From the NCBI RefSeq assembly GCF_005930355.1, contig NZ_VDBO01000001.1, positions 965,339-1,029,338 on the forward strand: a stretch of DNA of 64,000 bases. The letters run 5' to 3'. The notes under the pieces were generated by a model. It was not told the origin of the DNA. It made no database searches and worked only from the letters and a program-made list of their open reading frames with translations. Origin of the DNA: Paenibacillus sinopodophylli. Lineage in GTDB: Bacteria; Bacillota; Bacilli; Paenibacillales; Paenibacillaceae. Within the stretch, counting starts at the first letter, position 1; the number at the start of each line of letters is the position of its first letter. This document shows positions 33,538 to 42,105 of this stretch, one piece after another. The translations under genes and the position numbers were made by a program.

Positions 33538-34786
33538 ATTGATCCCTCCCGAGTTGCGCTGCTGCTTTATCATTACTGCCAACCATTGCAACGGAGAAAG
33601 GAACGGAAAGCATCCGCTTCGTAACCTCGACCACATGGGACATATCAACCGAATCGATCCGCTTCAGCAATTCATCTAGTGTGTAGTGATGACCTAGCAT
33701 TAACTCGTTTTTGCCAAGTCGATTCATTCGGCTGCTCGTGCTCTCTAAGCTTAATATCAAGCTGCCCTTTAGTTGCTCCTTGCCACGGTGCAGTTCATCC
33801 TCGCCTAAGCCTTTGACCGAAAGCTCGTTTAGCTGCTCCATTGTCAAATCAAGCACCTCTTTGGTTTGTTTCGGAGCTGTTCCCGCGTATAGGGTGAACA
33901 AGCCTGTATCCGCGTAGGAGGTGTGATAAGAGTATACCGAGTAAGCTAGGCCTCGTTTTTCTCTTATTTCCTGGAATAGTCTTGAGCTCATTCCACCACC
34001 TAATGCATTATTGAGTAAAATCATCGCATACAGATGCGAATCTGTGATGGAGCATCCTGGGAACGAAACACACAAGTGGTTTTGTTCTGTTTTTTTCTTA
34101 TAGAACAGATAATCACCGTGAAAGTCTGGCTTCGTCACAATGGCGCTCGCCGGCTTGCTATTCTTGAATCCGCTGAAATGCTTTTCGAGCAAAGCTAGCA
34201 GACTTTGCTCTTCGACATTGCCCGCGACACTGATCACGACATTCTCAAGCGTATAGGTGTCATCCATATAACCACGCAGCGTGTCCGATGTCATCGCAGT
34301 CAGACGTTCCTCAAGCCCTAAAATCGAATATGCTAAAGGATGATCACCGAATGCAGCGCGCGAAGCTTCGTCATGCACTTTATCATCAGGCGTATCCTCA
34401 TACATCGAAATTTCCTCAAGAATAACGTTTTTCTCTTTAGCTAGCTCTTCTGGGTCAAGCTGCGAATTGAAAAACATATCCGATAGCGCATCAACAGCTA
34501 GTGGCAAATGCTCATCCAATACTTTAGCAAAATAACAAGTATATTCCTTGGACGTAAAAGCATTAACATTACCGCCAATGCCGTCGAATAAATCGGCGAT
34601 ATCTTTTGATGTACGTTTCTCTGTGCCTTTGAACAGCATATGTTCAATAAAATGAGAGATGCCGTTGTTCTGGAGTGTCTCGTTTCTTGAGCCCGTTTTC
34701 ACCCATATGCCAAACGAAACCGATCTAACCGTCGGTATGTATTCAACAACGACACGCAAACCGTTGCTAAGTGTGTATTTGTTCAT
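33518..34786 (-). CDS. mlpA: M16 family zinc protease (MlpA/YmxG, processing-peptidase-like)
   Basis: This 422-residue insulinase-type protease resembles mitochondrial processing peptidase beta. The inverted zinc motif HFIEH is at 45-49, in NNGISHFIEHMLFKGTEKRT, and the second glutamate region is NVILEEISMYEDTPDD. The C-terminal half has GGGMSSRLFQEIREKRGLAYSVY. In B. subtilis mlpA lies after ylxY and pnp, as here, and affects protease gene expression. The ATG at 34786 has TAGGGGG 7 bases upstream; an in-frame start at 34834 is rejected. The third M16 protein in the window, with YmfF and YmfH, and not paired. Confidence 0.92.
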   Translation of the reverse strand: MNKYTLSNGLRVVVEYIPTVRSVSFGIWVKTGSRNETLQNNGISHFIEHMLFKGTEKRTSKDIADLFDGIGGNVNAFTSKEYTCYFAKVLDEHLPLAVDALSDMFFNSQLDPEELAKEKNVILEEISMYEDTPDDKVHDEASRAAFGDHPLAYSILGLEERLTAMTSDTLRGYMDDTYTLENVVISVAGNVEEQSLLALLEKHFSGFKNSKPASAIVTKPDFHGDYLFYKKKTEQNHLCVSFPGCSITDSHLYAMILLNNALGGGMSSRLFQEIREKRGLAYSVYSYHTSYADTGLFTLYAGTAPKQTKEVLDLTMEQLNELSVKGLGEDELHRGKEQLKGSLILSLESTSSRMNRLGKNELMLGHHYTLDELLKRIDSVDMSHVVEVTKRMLSVPFSVAMVGSNDKAAAQLGRDQFVSRTV

Positions 34787-34911
34787 CAGTAGTCCCCCTA
34801 ATGTTTTGTGCGGCAAAATAGGCCTCGCAGTCAAATCTCATCATTCTCGCCTTACAAAACGGCTGTCGTCAGTATGTATCCATATACATGAATGTTTTTA
34901 CTATAGCAGAA

Positions 34912-35910
34912 TCAGTCGGCTCCCTCAACAGCGGCCGGAATCCGATTGGATGAAAGTGTCTCGCTTACTGTTCCAATCGCATATCCTTTCGCTTTCGCAA
35001 CGCGGATCATACCTGCAAGCGCATCCCGAGTCGTCGCTGTAGGATGCATTAATATGAGCGCTCCTGGCTCAAGTTTTGCTGCGATCTTACGCACAACATA
35101 GTCCGCCGGCGGCTTCTGCCAATCAATCGTATCAATGGTCCATAACACCGTCTTTAATCCCATTTCCTCAGCGATTTGCACAGTCGTTTGATTGAAGGAG
35201 CCTGATGGCGGAGCAAACCATTGGTTATCCACCTGAAGGGAGGTTTTCAACAGAGCTTCAGTCTTCGCAATTTGGTTATACTGCGACTGCCTGTTGAGTG
35301 TACGCATATCCGGATGGGTATACGCATGGTTAGACATTTCATGCCCCTCCGATTGAATACGAACTGCCAGCTCTTTGTTTTTATTCAGCCAGCTTCCATC
35401 TAGAAAAAAAGTCGCCTTCACTTGTTCCGTCTTCAATGTGTTAAGTATGGAATCCAAATATTCATTGCCCCAAGCTACATTAATCATAAGCGAAATCATT
35501 TTCTTATTGGGGTTGCCGCGATAAATGGGATGCGGTCCAAGATCATTCAGCTTAATGTTCGGCTCTACTTCCTTGAAAACAAACGGAATTGCATCAGTAG
35601 GTGGTACAAGCAAGGCCGCCTCCAAGGTTTTCTCAATATCGACTACCAAGCCATTGTATCCAGGAATTGCTCTCCAGACTCGGTCAATACGCGCATTAAC
35701 AGGTTGGATTGCAAGCTTAGGTGCTTCATTATTAATAATAGAAAGAAGCCGTATGCGCTCGCTATGCTTATCCTGCTCATTGGTTGCTGTTGTCACACTG
35801 TCTTTATATTTGGTCGAAGCAAGAAATCGAGCAACCTCATTATTCGTGCTTACTAGCACAAGCACGAATAGCATACTTGCCGCAATTATCGCCGCTTTCC
35901 TTACCATCAT
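34912..35910 (-). CDS. ylxY: YlxY-type polysaccharide deacetylase homologue, catalytic residues degenerate
   Basis: A 332-residue secreted or membrane-anchored protein with a signal segment (KAAIIAASMLFVLVLV) and a NodB-fold domain from about residue 135. In active enzymes motif 1 is TFDDG; here it reads MINVAWGNEY, without the catalytic aspartates. Motif 2 is kept as NHAYTHP (H195, H199), motif 3 is FAPPSGSFN without the arginine, motif 4 DTIDWQKP is kept, and motif 5 is LMHPTATT in place of LxHD. Polysaccharide deacetylation is therefore doubtful. The neighbours pnp and mlpA and this divergence match B. subtilis YlxY. GGGAG lies 8 bases before ATGATG; the second ATG (35907) is equally possible. 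Confidence 0.85.
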   Translation of the reverse strand: MMVRKAAIIAASMLFVLVLVSTNNEVARFLASTKYKDSVTTATNEQDKHSERIRLLSIINNEAPKLAIQPVNARIDRVWRAIPGYNGLVVDIEKTLEAALLVPPTDAIPFVFKEVEPNIKLNDLGPHPIYRGNPNKKMISLMINVAWGNEYLDSILNTLKTEQVKATFFLDGSWLNKNKELAVRIQSEGHEMSNHAYTHPDMRTLNRQSQYNQIAKTEALLKTSLQVDNQWFAPPSGSFNQTTVQIAEEMGLKTVLWTIDTIDWQKPPADYVVRKIAAKLEPGALILMHPTATTRDALAGMIRVAKAKGYAIGTVSETLSSNRIPAAVEGAD

Positions 35911-36051
35911 TATGCCCACTCCCATAATAGTGCTGGCATGCCTATTAAGCTTGACCTCGCCTCAGCATGTTCATTCATATGTATGAAACAATGGACGAGT
36001 TTATGCAGCAGGCGCCAATCGGGAGGGCAAAGGTTGTATGCAGCAACAAAT

Positions 36052-36082
36052 CAAAAAAGAGCCAGATCAAATCTGCCTCTTT
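36052..36082 (-). terminator. Rho-independent terminator after pnp
   Basis: On the minus strand AGAGGCAGA pairs with TCTGGCTCT (one G-G mismatch) around a 5-base loop, followed by six T residues. The stretch 35911-36120 otherwise holds only the ylxY upstream region. Confidence 0.75.
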
Positions 36083-36120
36083 CTTCTCTTACTTATATAA
36101 CCCAACAGAACGAATAATCG

Positions 36121-38220
36121 TTATTGCGGAGCAGCTTCAGTCGTCATCAACACTTTGGCAGACAAATTGATTCGCCCCTGTTGATCGATTTCCGTTACCT
36201 TAACCTTGATTTGATCACCAACGTTAACGACATCTTCTGTTTTGGCAACACGTTCAGTTGACAATTGGGAAATGTGGACGAGTCCATCCTTGTTCGGTAG
36301 AATCTCAACGAAAGCACCGAATTTCTCAACGCGCTTAACTGTACCTAGGTAAATCTCACCAACAACAACTTCTTTCACGATGCCTTCGATAATCGATTTT
36401 GCTTTTTGGTTCATCTCTTCATTGGAAGAAGCGATAAATACCATACCATCCTGCTCAATATCGATTTTGACACCTGTTTCTTCGATGATCTTGTTGATGA
36501 TTTTGCCGCCAGCACCAATAACATCACGGATTTTGTCCGGATTAATACGAAGCGTCAAAATTTTCGGTGCATACTTGGAAAGGCTAGTCCGTGTTGTAGG
36601 CAGGCTTTCAAGCATTTTACCAAGAATGAAAATACGTCCTTGACGAGCTTGCTCAAGAGATTGCTCTAGAATCGCACGATTAATACCGGCAATTTTGATG
36701 TCCATTTGAATAGCTGTTACGCCTTCAGCCGTACCTGCAACCTTAAAGTCCATATCGCCAAGGTGATCTTCCATACCTTGAATATCCGAAAGAATAGCGA
36801 AATGGTCACCGTCTTTAATTAGACCCATTGCAATACCTGCTACTGGTGCTTTAATCGGAACACCTGCATCCATCATCGCAAGCGTACTTGCACAGATACT
36901 TGCTTGTGAGGAAGAACCGTTCGATTCAAGCACCTCGGAAACAAGGCGAATGGTGTATGGGAATTCAGCTTCAGAAGGGATAACCTTCGACAAAGCGCGC
37001 TCGCCTAGTGCACCATGACCAATTTCACGACGGCCTGGCGGACGAAGTGGACGAGCCTCACCTACGCTAAATGGCGGGAAGTTGTAGTGATGCATGAAGC
37101 GTTTTGTTTCTTCAGGTGAAATACCGTCCAAAATTTGAACGTCACCCATAGCTCCAAGCGTACAAATGCTAAGCGCCTGTGTTTGCCCACGTGTGAACAA
37201 TCCCGTTCCGTGCGTGCGTGGAAGAATCGCAACATCGCAATCGATCGGGCGAATCTCATCTAGCGAGCGGCCGTCTGGACGGATTTTGTCATGAGAAATA
37301 AGACGACGGACTTCTTCTTTCACGATGTCATAAAGCACTTCTTTCACATCGGACAGAAGCTCCGGCGTATCGATATATTGCTCTTCGAAGTGAGCAACAG
37401 CTTCACTGTTAACCGCATCGATAGCTTCTTGACGAGCATGCTTTTCTTCTACCTTAATCGCATCGACTAAACCTGCAGAAGCAAATGCACGGACATCAGA
37501 GTTAACCTGTTCGTTTACTTTGCGTAATTTAACTTCCATCTTAGGTTTGCCGGCAACCGCCTGCAGCTCTTCGATTTTGGCTACAATTTTTTTAATTTCG
37601 TCATGACCGAACATAATCGCTTCGAGCATAACTGCTTCAGTAACCTCGTTCGCCTCGGCTTCAACCATCATGATTGCATCCTTTGTACCTGCTACCACGA
37701 CGAATATATCCGTTTCTTGGCTTTGTTCAACGGTTGGGTTAATAATGAATTGTCCATTAATCCGGCCAACGTTAACGCCGCCAATCGGTCCGTCAAAAGG
37801 AACATCAGAGATAGACAATGCAGCAGAAGTACCAATCATAGCTGCGATCTCAGGTGAACAATCCTGATCAACGCTCATTACAATATTCATAACCTGTACA
37901 TCATTCCGGAAGCCTTCTGGGAACAATGGACGAATAGGTCTATCTGTAAGTCGGCTTGAAAGAATCGCTTTCTCACTTGGACGGCCTTCACGTTTGATAA
38001 ATCCGCCTGGAATTTTACCTACTGCATACAAACGCTCTTCGTAGTTAACCGTTAACGGGAAGAAATCCAAATCCTTCGGACCCGCAGAAGCGGTCACCGT
38101 ACACAATACGACAGTATCACCATATTGCACAGTTACAGCAGCGTTTGCTTGCTTAGCAAGGCGGCCTGTTTCGATGGATAGCGGTCTTCCGCCTACTTCC
38201 ATCTCAATTCGTTGTACCAT
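36121..38220 (-). CDS. pnp: Polyribonucleotide nucleotidyltransferase (PNPase)
   Basis: PNPase degrades RNA 3' to 5' by phosphorolysis and can add tails in reverse. The 699-residue protein has two RNase PH-like domains ([11 protein letters not shown]..., and [21 protein letters not shown] with [19 protein letters not shown]), an all-alpha linker, a KH domain ([21 protein letters not shown]) and an S1 domain ([20 protein letters not shown]). The end is short after the S1 domain (TTEAAPQ). AGGAGGGATATA precedes the ATG. It follows rpsO beyond a strong hairpin, as in most bacteria. Confidence 0.97.
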   Translation of the reverse strand: MVQRIEMEVGGRPLSIETGRLAKQANAAVTVQYGDTVVLCTVTASAGPKDLDFFPLTVNYEERLYAVGKIPGGFIKREGRPSEKAILSSRLTDRPIRPLFPEGFRNDVQVMNIVMSVDQDCSPEIAAMIGTSAALSISDVPFDGPIGGVNVGRINGQFIINPTVEQSQETDIFVVVAGTKDAIMMVEAEANEVTEAVMLEAIMFGHDEIKKIVAKIEELQAVAGKPKMEVKLRKVNEQVNSDVRAFASAGLVDAIKVEEKHARQEAIDAVNSEAVAHFEEQYIDTPELLSDVKEVLYDIVKEEVRRLISHDKIRPDGRSLDEIRPIDCDVAILPRTHGTGLFTRGQTQALSICTLGAMGDVQILDGISPEETKRFMHHYNFPPFSVGEARPLRPPGRREIGHGALGERALSKVIPSEAEFPYTIRLVSEVLESNGSSSQASICASTLAMMDAGVPIKAPVAGIAMGLIKDGDHFAILSDIQGMEDHLGDMDFKVAGTAEGVTAIQMDIKIAGINRAILEQSLEQARQGRIFILGKMLESLPTTRTSLSKYAPKILTLRINPDKIRDVIGAGGKIINKIIEETGVKIDIEQDGMVFIASSNEEMNQKAKSIIEGIVKEVVVGEIYLGTVKRVEKFGAFVEILPNKDGLVHISQLSTERVAKTEDVVNVGDQIKVKVTEIDQQGRINLSAKVLMTTEAAPQ

Positions 38221-38294
38221 TATATCCCTCCTATACGTTTCTATGTAGTCTATTTCACTGCAAAATGCAGGTTTTTATTAGGGGCTCCCTATTA

Positions 38295-38358
38295 CAAAAA
38301 GCAACCCGAATCCGCTTATCCGTGATTCCCGGACGGCAGGACTACCAGGTTGCTTTTC
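38295..38358 (-). terminator. Hairpin terminator between rpsO and pnp
   Basis: On the minus strand AAAAGCAACC pairs with GGTTGCTTTT across a 40-base insert that can itself fold (ACGGATAAGCGG region), and the descending arm ends in GCTTTTTG. It allows rpsO mRNA to end here while part of transcription reads into pnp; in many bacteria this spot is also an RNase III site. Confidence 0.75.
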
Positions 38359-38370
38359 ATTACGCATAGT

Positions 38371-38640
38371 TTAGCGGCGTAGGCCGAGTTTTTCGATCAA
38401 TGCGCTGTAACGTCTAACATCATTGTTTTTAAGGTATGCAAGCAGCTTACGGCGCTGACCTACCATCTTGAGCAAACCACGACGGGAATGATGATCTTTC
38501 TTGTGCTCCCGCAAATGTTGAGTCAAGTTAACGATGTTTTCAGTCAGGATAGCCACTTGAACTTCCGGAGAACCGGTATCAGTTGCATGTGTCTTATGCG
38601 TCTCAATCAGTTCGTTTTTACGTACTTGTGTAATTGCCAT
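38371..38640 (-). CDS. rpsO: 30S ribosomal protein S15
   Basis: The 89-residue protein is complete: [56 protein letters not shown] and ending [12 protein letters not shown]15 binds the 16S central domain early in 30S assembly. GAAGGAGGTGA precedes the ATG. It has its own promoter (38766-38795) and a 118-base leader in which stem alternatives can be drawn, in keeping with S15 autoregulation in other Firmicutes. Confidence 0.98.
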   Translation of the reverse strand: MAITQVRKNELIETHKTHATDTGSPEVQVAILTENIVNLTQHLREHKKDHHSRRGLLKMVGQRRKLLAYLKNNDVRRYSALIEKLGLRR

Positions 38641-38758
38641 CCTAATTCACCTCCTTCTTGATAATCGCCATTAGCCACGAAGCCGTCGGTGAGAACGGAC
38701 ATCCAAGCTAAGGTTAAGTTTATGAATGTGTCCTACGAAATGTATGACTACTCACAAC
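38641..38758 (-). promoter_or_regulatory. rpsO leader, possible S15 autoregulatory RNA
   Basis: The minus-strand leader can pair GGACA with TGTCC (38729-38733 with 38697-38701) or CCGT with ACGG (38695-38698 with 38683-38686); the two pairings share bases and exclude each other. Geobacillus and Bacillus S15 bind their own mRNA leaders, which differ in sequence, so this is a candidate only. Confidence 0.4.
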
Positions 38759-38765
38759 GTTTTAT

Positions 38766-38795
38766 AGTATAACATAGATTTGGGACAATTGTCGA
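38766..38795 (-). promoter_or_regulatory. Sigma-A promoter of rpsO
   Basis: On the minus strand TCGACA (38790-38795), an 18-bp spacer and TATACT (38766-38771), preceded by TGT as a possible extended -10. Initiation near 38759. Confidence 0.65.
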
Positions 38796-38843
38796 GAAGC
38801 TTATCGATGTACCGCCATAACGTGTGAATGATCTACCGCAATT

Positions 38844-39794
38844 CTACTTGCTGTAACCGAGAATTTCTTTCGCTTGTCTGGAGTCCGTGCTAATTTGTTC
38901 AATTAGCTCCGCAATCGATTCAAATTTCTTCTCAGGTCGTATAAACGAAATAAATTGCAAGCGCAGTTGCTCATCATAGATATCACTATTGAAATCGAAC
39001 AAATGAGCCTCCATAATCGGCTGCAGCCCTTCTTTATTGAAAGTTGGCTTCAGTCCGAAATTAAGAACGCCGGGATAAGCTTTGTCGTTTACCCAAGCCG
39101 TAATCGCATATACGCCAAGACGTGGGGTGATATACGGTGCGTTGATTTGAAGATTCGCCGTTGGAAATCCAATGGTCCGCCCTCTTTTATCACCATGAAC
39201 GACTCGTCCACACACTTCATAAGGACGACCGAGCAGACGATCAGCCAATTCGATATTTCCTTGCTCTAGTGCCTCACGTATATATGTGCTGCTTACTTTA
39301 ACGCCATTTTCGAACAACGGCTCAATAACCTCAACAGAAATATCGGGTTGTCCGAGTTGTGTTAAAGCTTCTGAGTTGCCTAGACCTTTATGTCCGAAAT
39401 TGAAGTCAAAGCCAACCACAACATGCTTGGCTTGCAGTGTACGGAGCACTTCATCAACAAACCGCTCTGGCGAAACAGCTGAAAACTCTTGATCAAATCT
39501 CATAATAAAGACGAGATCGACTCCTAGTTCGGCAAATAATGCTGTCTTGACATCAAGTGGTGTTAGACAGCGATAATACTGCTCTCCTTGTCCGAGAACT
39601 TCCTTCGGATGCGGATCAAATGTTAGTACCGCTGATAGCATATCAGAGCCCTTTGCTTCATTAACCGCTTGGCGAATGACGTTTTGATGACCACGATGGA
39701 CACCGTCAAAATGGCCGATTGCTATAGAAAGCGGTTTGTCCAGCGATAACATGGACAAACCGTTTAGAGGAAAACTTAATGGAATTATTTCCAA
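38844..39794 (-). CDS. ribF: Bifunctional riboflavin kinase/FAD synthetase
   Basis: RibF makes FMN from riboflavin and then FAD. In 316 residues the N-terminal nucleotidyltransferase domain shows IAIGHFDGVHRGHQNVI and VGFDFNFGHKG; the C-terminal kinase domain shows GRVVHGDKRGRTIGFPTANL and GVLNFGLKPTF with LFDFNSDIYDEQLRLQF. The TTG start has GCAGGTG about 9 bases upstream; an ATG 14 codons later is a less likely start because conserved residues precede it by only a few positions. No FMN riboswitch is visible; the gene is the last of the rimP-infB-truB row. Confidence 0.95.
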   Translation of the reverse strand: MEIIPLSFPLNGLSMLSLDKPLSIAIGHFDGVHRGHQNVIRQAVNEAKGSDMLSAVLTFDPHPKEVLGQGEQYYRCLTPLDVKTALFAELGVDLVFIMRFDQEFSAVSPERFVDEVLRTLQAKHVVVGFDFNFGHKGLGNSEALTQLGQPDISVEVIEPLFENGVKVSSTYIREALEQGNIELADRLLGRPYEVCGRVVHGDKRGRTIGFPTANLQINAPYITPRLGVYAITAWVNDKAYPGVLNFGLKPTFNKEGLQPIMEAHLFDFNSDIYDEQLRLQFISFIRPEKKFESIAELIEQISTDSRQAKEILGYSK

Positions 39795-39838
39795 CGCTGA
39801 AACACCTGCATTTCCTTTTAGCTTTCACTATCTTTTCG

Positions 39839-40753
39839 CTATGCTGAAAAAACTTTAATTGGTTTAAATACAGCTGTTGCAAGATCAATCTGAAAAATAC
39901 CAAGAAATGAGCGATGTTCATTATAAAGACGAATAAGCTGTTCATTGTGTGAAGAAGTAAGGTTAAGATCTGAGAGAGAAAGATTAATCTTCTGCCCCAT
40001 CAAAGCAAGTTTCCCTGTTGATTCGGGAACTACCGCGCATTCCAAATGGGTAATGGCTTCATCAGCGGCAATTAAATGCTCATTAAGCTCACCTGCTGCC
40101 TGCAATTCCTCGATTTGCTCAAGGGTTAGACAGCTTTCCTTCGTAATGCCGCCCGACATCGTTCTCGTCAAATGCGCCATGGTCGCAGGAACCCCGAGTG
40201 CTTTTCCAATGTCCACACATAACGTACGGATATATGTACCTTTGGAGCATACGGCTGAGAATGAAATGGTCGGTTGATCCAGATCAAGCTTTAAGTCGAG
40301 AAGCTTGAGTTCGTGAATCGTGACCTTCCGCGACTTCCGCTCTACCGTCTTGCCTTCCCTAGCTAACTCATATAAACGTTTTCCATCAATTTTAACCGCA
40401 GAATACATCGGCGGCACCTGCTCGATTTCACCAATGAACCTTGCCAAAGCTTGGCGCACTTCATCTTCCGATACTTTAATTGATGCTTGGCGTTCGATTA
40501 CCGTTCCGGTTATATCCTCCGTATCAGTAGCGATTCCTAGCTGCAATACAGCTTCATATGCTTTTGGACGTTCCTGAACATACTCAACAACTCTCGTGGC
40601 ACGACCAAGACACAATGGCAATACACCTGTTACCATCGGATCAAGCGTTCCAGCATGTCCAATTCGTTTCATCTTTAACAACCGGCGAACTTTAGCGACC
40701 ACATCGTGGGAAGTCCAGCCTTCAGGCTTCCAAACGGCCAGAATACCGTCCAT
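39839..40753 (-). CDS. truB: tRNA pseudouridine-55 synthase
   Basis: TruB makes pseudouridine 55 in the T-loop of all tRNAs. The 304-residue protein has the catalytic motif RIGHAGTLDPMVTGVLP with the nucleophile D38, KAYEAVLQLGIATDTEDITG, PPMYSAVKIDGKRLYELAREG and CSKGTYIRTLCVDIGKALG. A PUA-like C-terminal region follows. It begins 3 bases after the nrnA stop, so the two are translated in sequence. Confidence 0.96.
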   Translation of the reverse strand: MDGILAVWKPEGWTSHDVVAKVRRLLKMKRIGHAGTLDPMVTGVLPLCLGRATRVVEYVQERPKAYEAVLQLGIATDTEDITGTVIERQASIKVSEDEVRQALARFIGEIEQVPPMYSAVKIDGKRLYELAREGKTVERKSRKVTIHELKLLDLKLDLDQPTISFSAVCSKGTYIRTLCVDIGKALGVPATMAHLTRTMSGGITKESCLTLEQIEELQAAGELNEHLIAADEAITHLECAVVPESTGKLALMGQKINLSLSDLNLTSSHNEQLIRLYNEHRSFLGIFQIDLATAVFKPIKVFSA

Positions 40754-40755
40754 CG

Positions 40756-41745
40756 TTAAATCAACGCCTTTCTTACGGCTTCCACCAAAACAGCAATGGA
40801 ATCTGTCAGTGATCCCTCAAGACGACAGCCTGCCGCTCTAATATGACCTCCGCCGCCGAACTGCTGCGCAATCGCCGCAACATTGGCTTTCCCAGCTGAA
40901 CGAATGCTCGCTTTAACTGCACCGTCTTCCGTTTCTTTGAACAATATGCCCACTTCTACGCCGTCGACATTAAGCGCATAGTTAACAATACCTTCAAGAT
41001 CCTCAGGAATCGCGCCAGTGTCACGCAAATCGTCCTTGCCGATATAAACCCACCCAATCTCCAGGTTATCCGTAAAGGTTAGGCGATTCAGCGCAAGCTG
41101 CAGCAAATTAAGCTTAGCTCTAGTCATTTTTTCAAGCAAATGATCAGCTAATTCGTTTCCAGATACGCCTAATGCAAGCAGATGTGAAGCAATCTCCATT
41201 ACACGTGGACTTGTATTGGAATAACGAAAACCACCTGTATCAGTTAACAACCCTGTATAGATGGCCGTTCCGCAATCCAAATCACAAGCAATGCCAGCTC
41301 TCTCCAATAAATCAAACAGGATTTCAACAGTAGCCGCAGCTTCTGAACGAATGACATTCACCGTTCCGAAACCATTATTGGTCGGATGATGATCGATATT
41401 AAGCAGCTTTGCATCAGATGCAAAGCTGCCCGCTACCTCTCCTATCCGTTTGAAATCTGCACAGTCAATGGAAATAACGGCATCAAATTTGCGATCAGGA
41501 ACAGAAGTTTTGTAATGAACAATCGTTTCATACTGATCAAGGAAGCTTAGCCGTGAGGGCAATTCACTCTCATTGATCAGTACAAACGTTTTACCGAGCT
41601 TTTGAAGAAGCCAGCCAACAACGACTGTAGAGCTTATCGCATCTCCATCAGGCTGAACATGAGATACAACGAGAAAATCATCGTTAGATTTCATGAATGC
41701 CAGCGCATCATCAAGCTGCTTTGAATAGCTGCTCTGTTCCGTCAT
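40756..41745 (-). CDS. nrnA: NrnA-type bifunctional oligoribonuclease/PAP phosphatase (DHH family)
   Basis: NrnA degrades nanoRNAs (2-5 nt) and dephosphorylates pAp in Firmicutes that lack Orn. The 329-residue protein has the DHH-domain motifs [38 protein letters not shown] (the DHH) and [18 protein letters not shown], and the DHHA1 motif [16 protein letters not shown]. Its start overlaps the rbfA stop (ATGA). It works downstream of RNase Y, RNase J and PNPase, all encoded in this window. Confidence 0.95.
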   Translation of the reverse strand: MTEQSSYSKQLDDALAFMKSNDDFLVVSHVQPDGDAISSTVVVGWLLQKLGKTFVLINESELPSRLSFLDQYETIVHYKTSVPDRKFDAVISIDCADFKRIGEVAGSFASDAKLLNIDHHPTNNGFGTVNVIRSEAAATVEILFDLLERAGIACDLDCGTAIYTGLLTDTGGFRYSNTSPRVMEIASHLLALGVSGNELADHLLEKMTRAKLNLLQLALNRLTFTDNLEIGWVYIGKDDLRDTGAIPEDLEGIVNYALNVDGVEVGILFKETEDGAVKASIRSAGKANVAAIAQQFGGGGHIRAAGCRLEGSLTDSIAVLVEAVRKALI

Positions 41746-42098
41746 CGAGCTGAATTCCCGTTGTTAATGTTTTCAAGCAAAGCTTCAATTCTGCTGCCAT
41801 ACTCGATACTGCTGTCAAATTTGAACAACAGCACCGGTGTATGACGTAGGCGCATGCGTTTGCCAAGCTCAGTACGGATAAATCCGGTACCGCTCGCAAG
41901 CGCTTTGAGCGTAGCTTCCTTCTGTTCTTCGCTGCCAAGTACACTTAAATATACTTTAGCTTGAGAAAGGTCACTGGACGTCTCAACACCTGTAACCGTA
42001 ATAAAACCGATTCTTGGATCTTTAAGTTCTGTCTGTATGATTTGGCTAAGCTCTTTTTTAATTTGCTCGCCTACCCGTCCTACCCGGATTTTTGCCAT
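41742..42098 (-). CDS. rbfA: Ribosome-binding factor A
   Basis: RbfA is a KH-fold 30S assembly and cold-shock factor that binds near the 16S 5' helix. The 118-residue protein reads [59 protein letters not shown] and [20 protein letters not shown], all family hallmarks. It starts 7 bases after the infB stop, with AGAGAGGTGA spanning that gap as its ribosome-binding site. Confidence 0.96.
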   Translation of the reverse strand: MAKIRVGRVGEQIKKELSQIIQTELKDPRIGFITVTGVETSSDLSQAKVYLSVLGSEEQKEATLKALASGTGFIRTELGKRMRLRHTPVLLFKFDSSIEYGSRIEALLENINNGNSAR

Positions 42099-42105
42099 AC
42101 TATAA

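Noticed and set aside
35977..36004. Sigma-E-like promoter for ylxY (ATA, 16 bp, CATACATAT)
   Set aside because: Short patterns of this kind occur often by chance and sigma-E control of ylxY is not established.
39795..39838. FMN riboswitch before ribF
   Set aside because: The gap of 44 bases is too short and none of the conserved FMN-element segments is present.
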